Shown: in pieces, positions 63,525-64,000 of the stretch
Layout: each line of letters starts with the position of its first letter
How positions within the stretch are numbered: the stretch's first letter is position 1
Source: VRUE01 sp963796705
GTDB taxonomy: Bacteria; Actinomycetota; Thermoleophilia; Solirubrobacterales; 70-9
Direction: 5' to 3'
NCBI GenBank assembly: GCA_963796705.1
Contig: CAWCMK010000004.1
Span: 558,001 to 622,000 of the forward strand
Length of the DNA stretch: 64,000 nt
Notes under the pieces: generated by a model
Database searches by the model: none
Told to the model about the DNA's origin: nothing
What the model saw: only the letters and a program-made list of their open reading frames with translations
Made by a program: the position numbers and the translations under genes

Positions 63525-64000
63525 CTAAGCGGCCGAAACGCCATCGAGCAGGCGCCAGTTGGCCTCAAGGGCAGCCTCCGCCGCGGCAACCAGGCCCGCC
63601 CCATCGGCGCCCTCGAGGTGCTCCTCGATCAGCGAGCGACCCTGCGCGGCGTGCTCGACGTCCGCCCGCTCGTGAACGCGGAAGTACTCGTTGCCCGGCC
63701 CGTCGCCGATCCCGTAGTGAGCCGCCAACCCCTCGCGCTTGGACTTCGAGATCTCCGGCTGGGCGCTCTCTATCGCGTAGAGGCGAACCAGTTGCGCAGG
63801 CCGGCCATCATCGGTCCTCCAGATGTCGACACAACGCTGCGTCTCCGGCGTCGGCTCGGCCGCAACCTCACCGCCAACCGCCTCGACAAACCCGTCCCAG
63901 AGGGCGATGTGCGCCGCCTCTTCCTCAGCGTGGCGCCGCAGCTCGGCGCGCTTCCCATCGGGAGCTGACTCGGCGATGTCAGCGCTGAGGCGGGCGATCG
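63525..64000 (-). CDS. TenA/PqqC-like (heme-oxygenase-fold) protein, cut by the right edge
   Basis: The C-terminal 157 codons of a gene that enters from the right edge. The helical core has RRHAEEEAAHIALWDGFVEA (Glu, Glu and His that can bind iron), the segment AIESAQPEISKSKREGLAAH, and EYFRVHERADVEHAAQGRSL with His and Asp. This matches the iron-containing PqqC/CADD-like branch of the TenA superfamily. Members oxidise small aromatic substrates or act in cofactor synthesis; this one's substrate is unknown. The start lies outside the window. Confidence 0.8.
   Translation of the reverse strand, partial: IARLSADIAESAPDGKRAELRRHAEEEAAHIALWDGFVEAVGGEVAAEPTPETQRCVDIWRTDDGRPAQLVRLYAIESAQPEISKSKREGLAAHYGIGDGPGNEYFRVHERADVEHAAQGRSLIEEHLEGADGAGLVAAAEAALEANWRLLDGVSAA

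Noticed and set aside
1..64000. Mobile elements, prophage, CRISPR arrays, defence islands
   Set aside because: I found no transposase, integrase, direct-repeat array or phage-like gene; base composition and codon use look even across the window.

Overview
The window is a dense, GC-rich bacterial chromosome segment. Genes are packed with 1-8 base overlaps, GTG and TTG starts are common, and I see no tRNA, rRNA, CRISPR array, insertion sequence or prophage. Gene content points to a deep-branching actinobacterium, probably class Thermoleophilia (Solirubrobacterales or Gaiellales). Supporting points are the rplM-rpsI-glmM-glmS-acpS-nnr-alr order, a GuaB3-type IMP dehydrogenase relative, a CysM/Mec/CysO cysteine system like that of mycobacteria, an Rrf2-headed suf system with a Rieske gene, a GH63 mannosylglycerate-hydrolase-like enzyme and an A2-type cytochrome oxidase. 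The class assignment is inference.

Layout. 1-6.1 kb (minus): an aerobic terminal oxidase operon ctaC-ctaD-[tandem USP-like protein]-ctaE, with a second USP-like membrane gene cut by the left edge and a glycosyltransferase upstream. 6.2-7.4 kb: a zinc-ribbon protein and a secreted protein. 7.5-12.8 kb (plus): a tightly coupled six-gene operon with a GatC/AtzG-like subunit, amidase, drug-type ABC exporter (one ATPase, two permeases) and a GH63 hydrolase. 12.8-24.7 kb (minus): infA, enoyl-CoA hydratase, cca, alr, CBS protein, nnr, acpS, DUF3352 lipoprotein, glmS, glmM, rpsI, rplM. 24.8-31.3 kb (minus): a nine-helix membrane protein with a presenilin-like GxGD arrangement, guaA, guaB3, a PfkB kinase, a LysM protein, pyrF (CTG start) and HU. 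31.4-37.1 kb (mostly minus): tldE-tldD, a frameshifted Roadblock-like gene, a CDF transporter, rdgB and rph. 37.4-43.8 kb (plus): glycosyltransferase, coiled-coil protein, nadB (no standard start codon), hyuA-hyuB. 43.9-45.3 kb: DUF1802 protein and a degenerate peptidase-like protein.

45.3-61.5 kb is a sulfur and Fe-S region and the most interesting part. cysM-mec-DUF2007 and moeZ-cysO are two minus-strand operons on either side of a plus-strand polar amino acid ABC transporter, and both start from an identical 18-base promoter or operator sequence. The encoded CysO ends in Gly-Gly-Cys, so it appears to need trimming, and a JAMM protease suited to that sits in the sister operon. Further right, an Rrf2 regulator leads sufC-sufS-sufU. 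A VOC gene on the other strand separates this from Rieske-sufB-sufD. Both suf halves carry the same 24-base gapped motif, the likely operator of the Rrf2 protein. Between the two blocks lie a glutaredoxin-like protein, htpX and a NarL/LiaRS-type two-component system with a perfect palindrome in the shared htpX/kinase intergenic region.

61.5-64 kb (minus): a large membrane protein, two small poorly resolved ORFs, and a TenA/PqqC-like protein cut by the right edge.
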